This document shows, in pieces, positions 5,623 to 6,006 of a DNA stretch of 6,006 bases. The translations under genes were made by a program, and so were the position numbers. Below the pieces are notes generated by a model. The model saw nothing but the letters and a program-made list of their open reading frames with translations. It did not search any database and was not told the origin of the DNA. The stretch lies in NCBI GenBank assembly GCA_050050615.1, contig JASFTV010000224.1, forward strand, positions 1-6,006, read 5' to 3'. Source of the stretch: JASFTV01 sp050050615. GTDB lineage: Bacteria > Desulfobacterota > DSM-4660 > Desulfatiglandales > HGW-15. How positions within the stretch are numbered: position 1 is the stretch's first letter; each line of letters opens with the position of its first letter.

Positions 5623-6006
5623 TCATAACCTTAGCGGTCCCTGTTCTGGTTTGGGCCCGCACTTTGACGCCAGGAATGCGCTGGACCGTCACCCTGTATG
5701 ACATAGGCCGGCTTCTGGCACTCATCAGTTTTGTGCTCATTTCCTTTCAGTACGTGCTGAGTTCAAAGGCAAAGTGGATCGAGAGAGGAATCGGGCTGGG
5801 TCGTCTTTTCGAGATTCACAGAAAGCTCGGCAAGGTCATTGTCTCCTTGATCCTGGCCCATCCTGTATTGCTTTTGCTTCCCGAAAGGCTGCAGGGACAA
5901 GCAGCGCCGATAGGTCTGTTAAAGATCTTGGGCTTGTTGACACTGCTGGCCCTCTTTGTGGCTGGAGGCGGTGCTATGCTGTACGGAAAGGTGCCCATGC
6001 GGTATG
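5619..6006 (+). CDS. Ferric-reductase-like transmembrane haem protein (N-terminal part, cut by window end)
   Basis: 129 codons are visible before the right edge. The protein is strongly hydrophobic, with membrane segments at about 1-13, 27-47, 70-88 and 99-120. The segment LGRLFEIHRKLGKVIVSLIL with the following AHP is typical of the ferric reductase/NOX-type transmembrane domain. H67 and H81 are spaced H-x13-H, as are the haem-ligating pairs of that family. Members pass electrons from a C-terminal FAD/NAD(P)H domain across the membrane through haem; that domain should lie beyond the window. ATG 5619 has only a weak ribosome binding site and leaves a short first helix of 13 residues. The frame is open further left (reading LYGI before the Met, completing a 17-residue helix) but has no ATG, GTG or TTG there. 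Translation therefore begins by ATGA coupling with, or frameshifting from, the 32-codon frame. Confidence 0.82.
   Translation, partial: MIITLAVPVLVWARTLTPGMRWTVTLYDIGRLLALISFVLISFQYVLSSKAKWIERGIGLGRLFEIHRKLGKVIVSLILAHPVLLLLPERLQGQAAPIGLLKILGLLTLLALFVAGGGAMLYGKVPMRY

Noticed and set aside
1..6006. CRISPR array, tRNA, rRNA or insertion sequence
   Set aside because: I saw no regularly spaced direct repeats, cloverleaf, rRNA segment, transposase or terminal inverted repeats.

Overview
The window looks like chromosome from a free-living Gram-negative bacterium. FHA plus GAF signalling proteins without an output domain, moderate GC content, AT-rich promoter regions and strong AGGAG-type ribosome binding sites suggest a deltaproteobacterium (Desulfobacterota/Myxococcota-like). 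That assignment is an impression from gene content; no marker gene is present to prove it. All convincing genes lie on the + strand.

Layout. Positions 1-189 are open in one frame and may be the tail of an upstream gene. A secreted or periplasmic protein of unknown function follows (173-757). Next is a single-gene unit with its own sigma70-like promoter and a rho-independent terminator: a membrane-anchored protein with a long Ser/Thr/Pro-rich linker and a C-terminal domain resembling bacterial pre-peptidase (PPC) beta-sandwiches (900-1691). The centre holds two paralogous FHA-GAF proteins (1968-2870 and 3603-4538). They align without a gap over about 290 residues at roughly 48% identity by hand count. 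A small protein with two membrane segments (2910-3395) sits between them. Each FHA-GAF gene has a plausible promoter of its own, and the second ends at a strong terminator (4571-4601). After that comes an apparently separate operon: a stand-alone B3/B4 tRNA-synthetase-like editing domain protein (4778-5494), a 32-codon reading frame (5524-5622), and the start of a ferric-reductase-like transmembrane haem protein cut by the window end (5619-6006).

How they may work together. The two FHA-GAF proteins should read phosphothreonine marks through FHA and a small molecule or partner through GAF. They carry no visible enzymatic or DNA-binding output, so they probably act as adaptors. The two-membrane-segment protein co-transcribed with the first is the natural candidate partner. 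No Ser/Thr kinase or phosphatase lies in the window. The B3/B4 and ferric reductase genes look unrelated to this signalling group.

Points most worth a second look: the collinear FHA-GAF duplication around a membrane protein, and an in-frame A7 slippery run just before the ferric reductase. A -1 shift at the A7 would join the 32-codon frame to the reductase and complete its first membrane helix.
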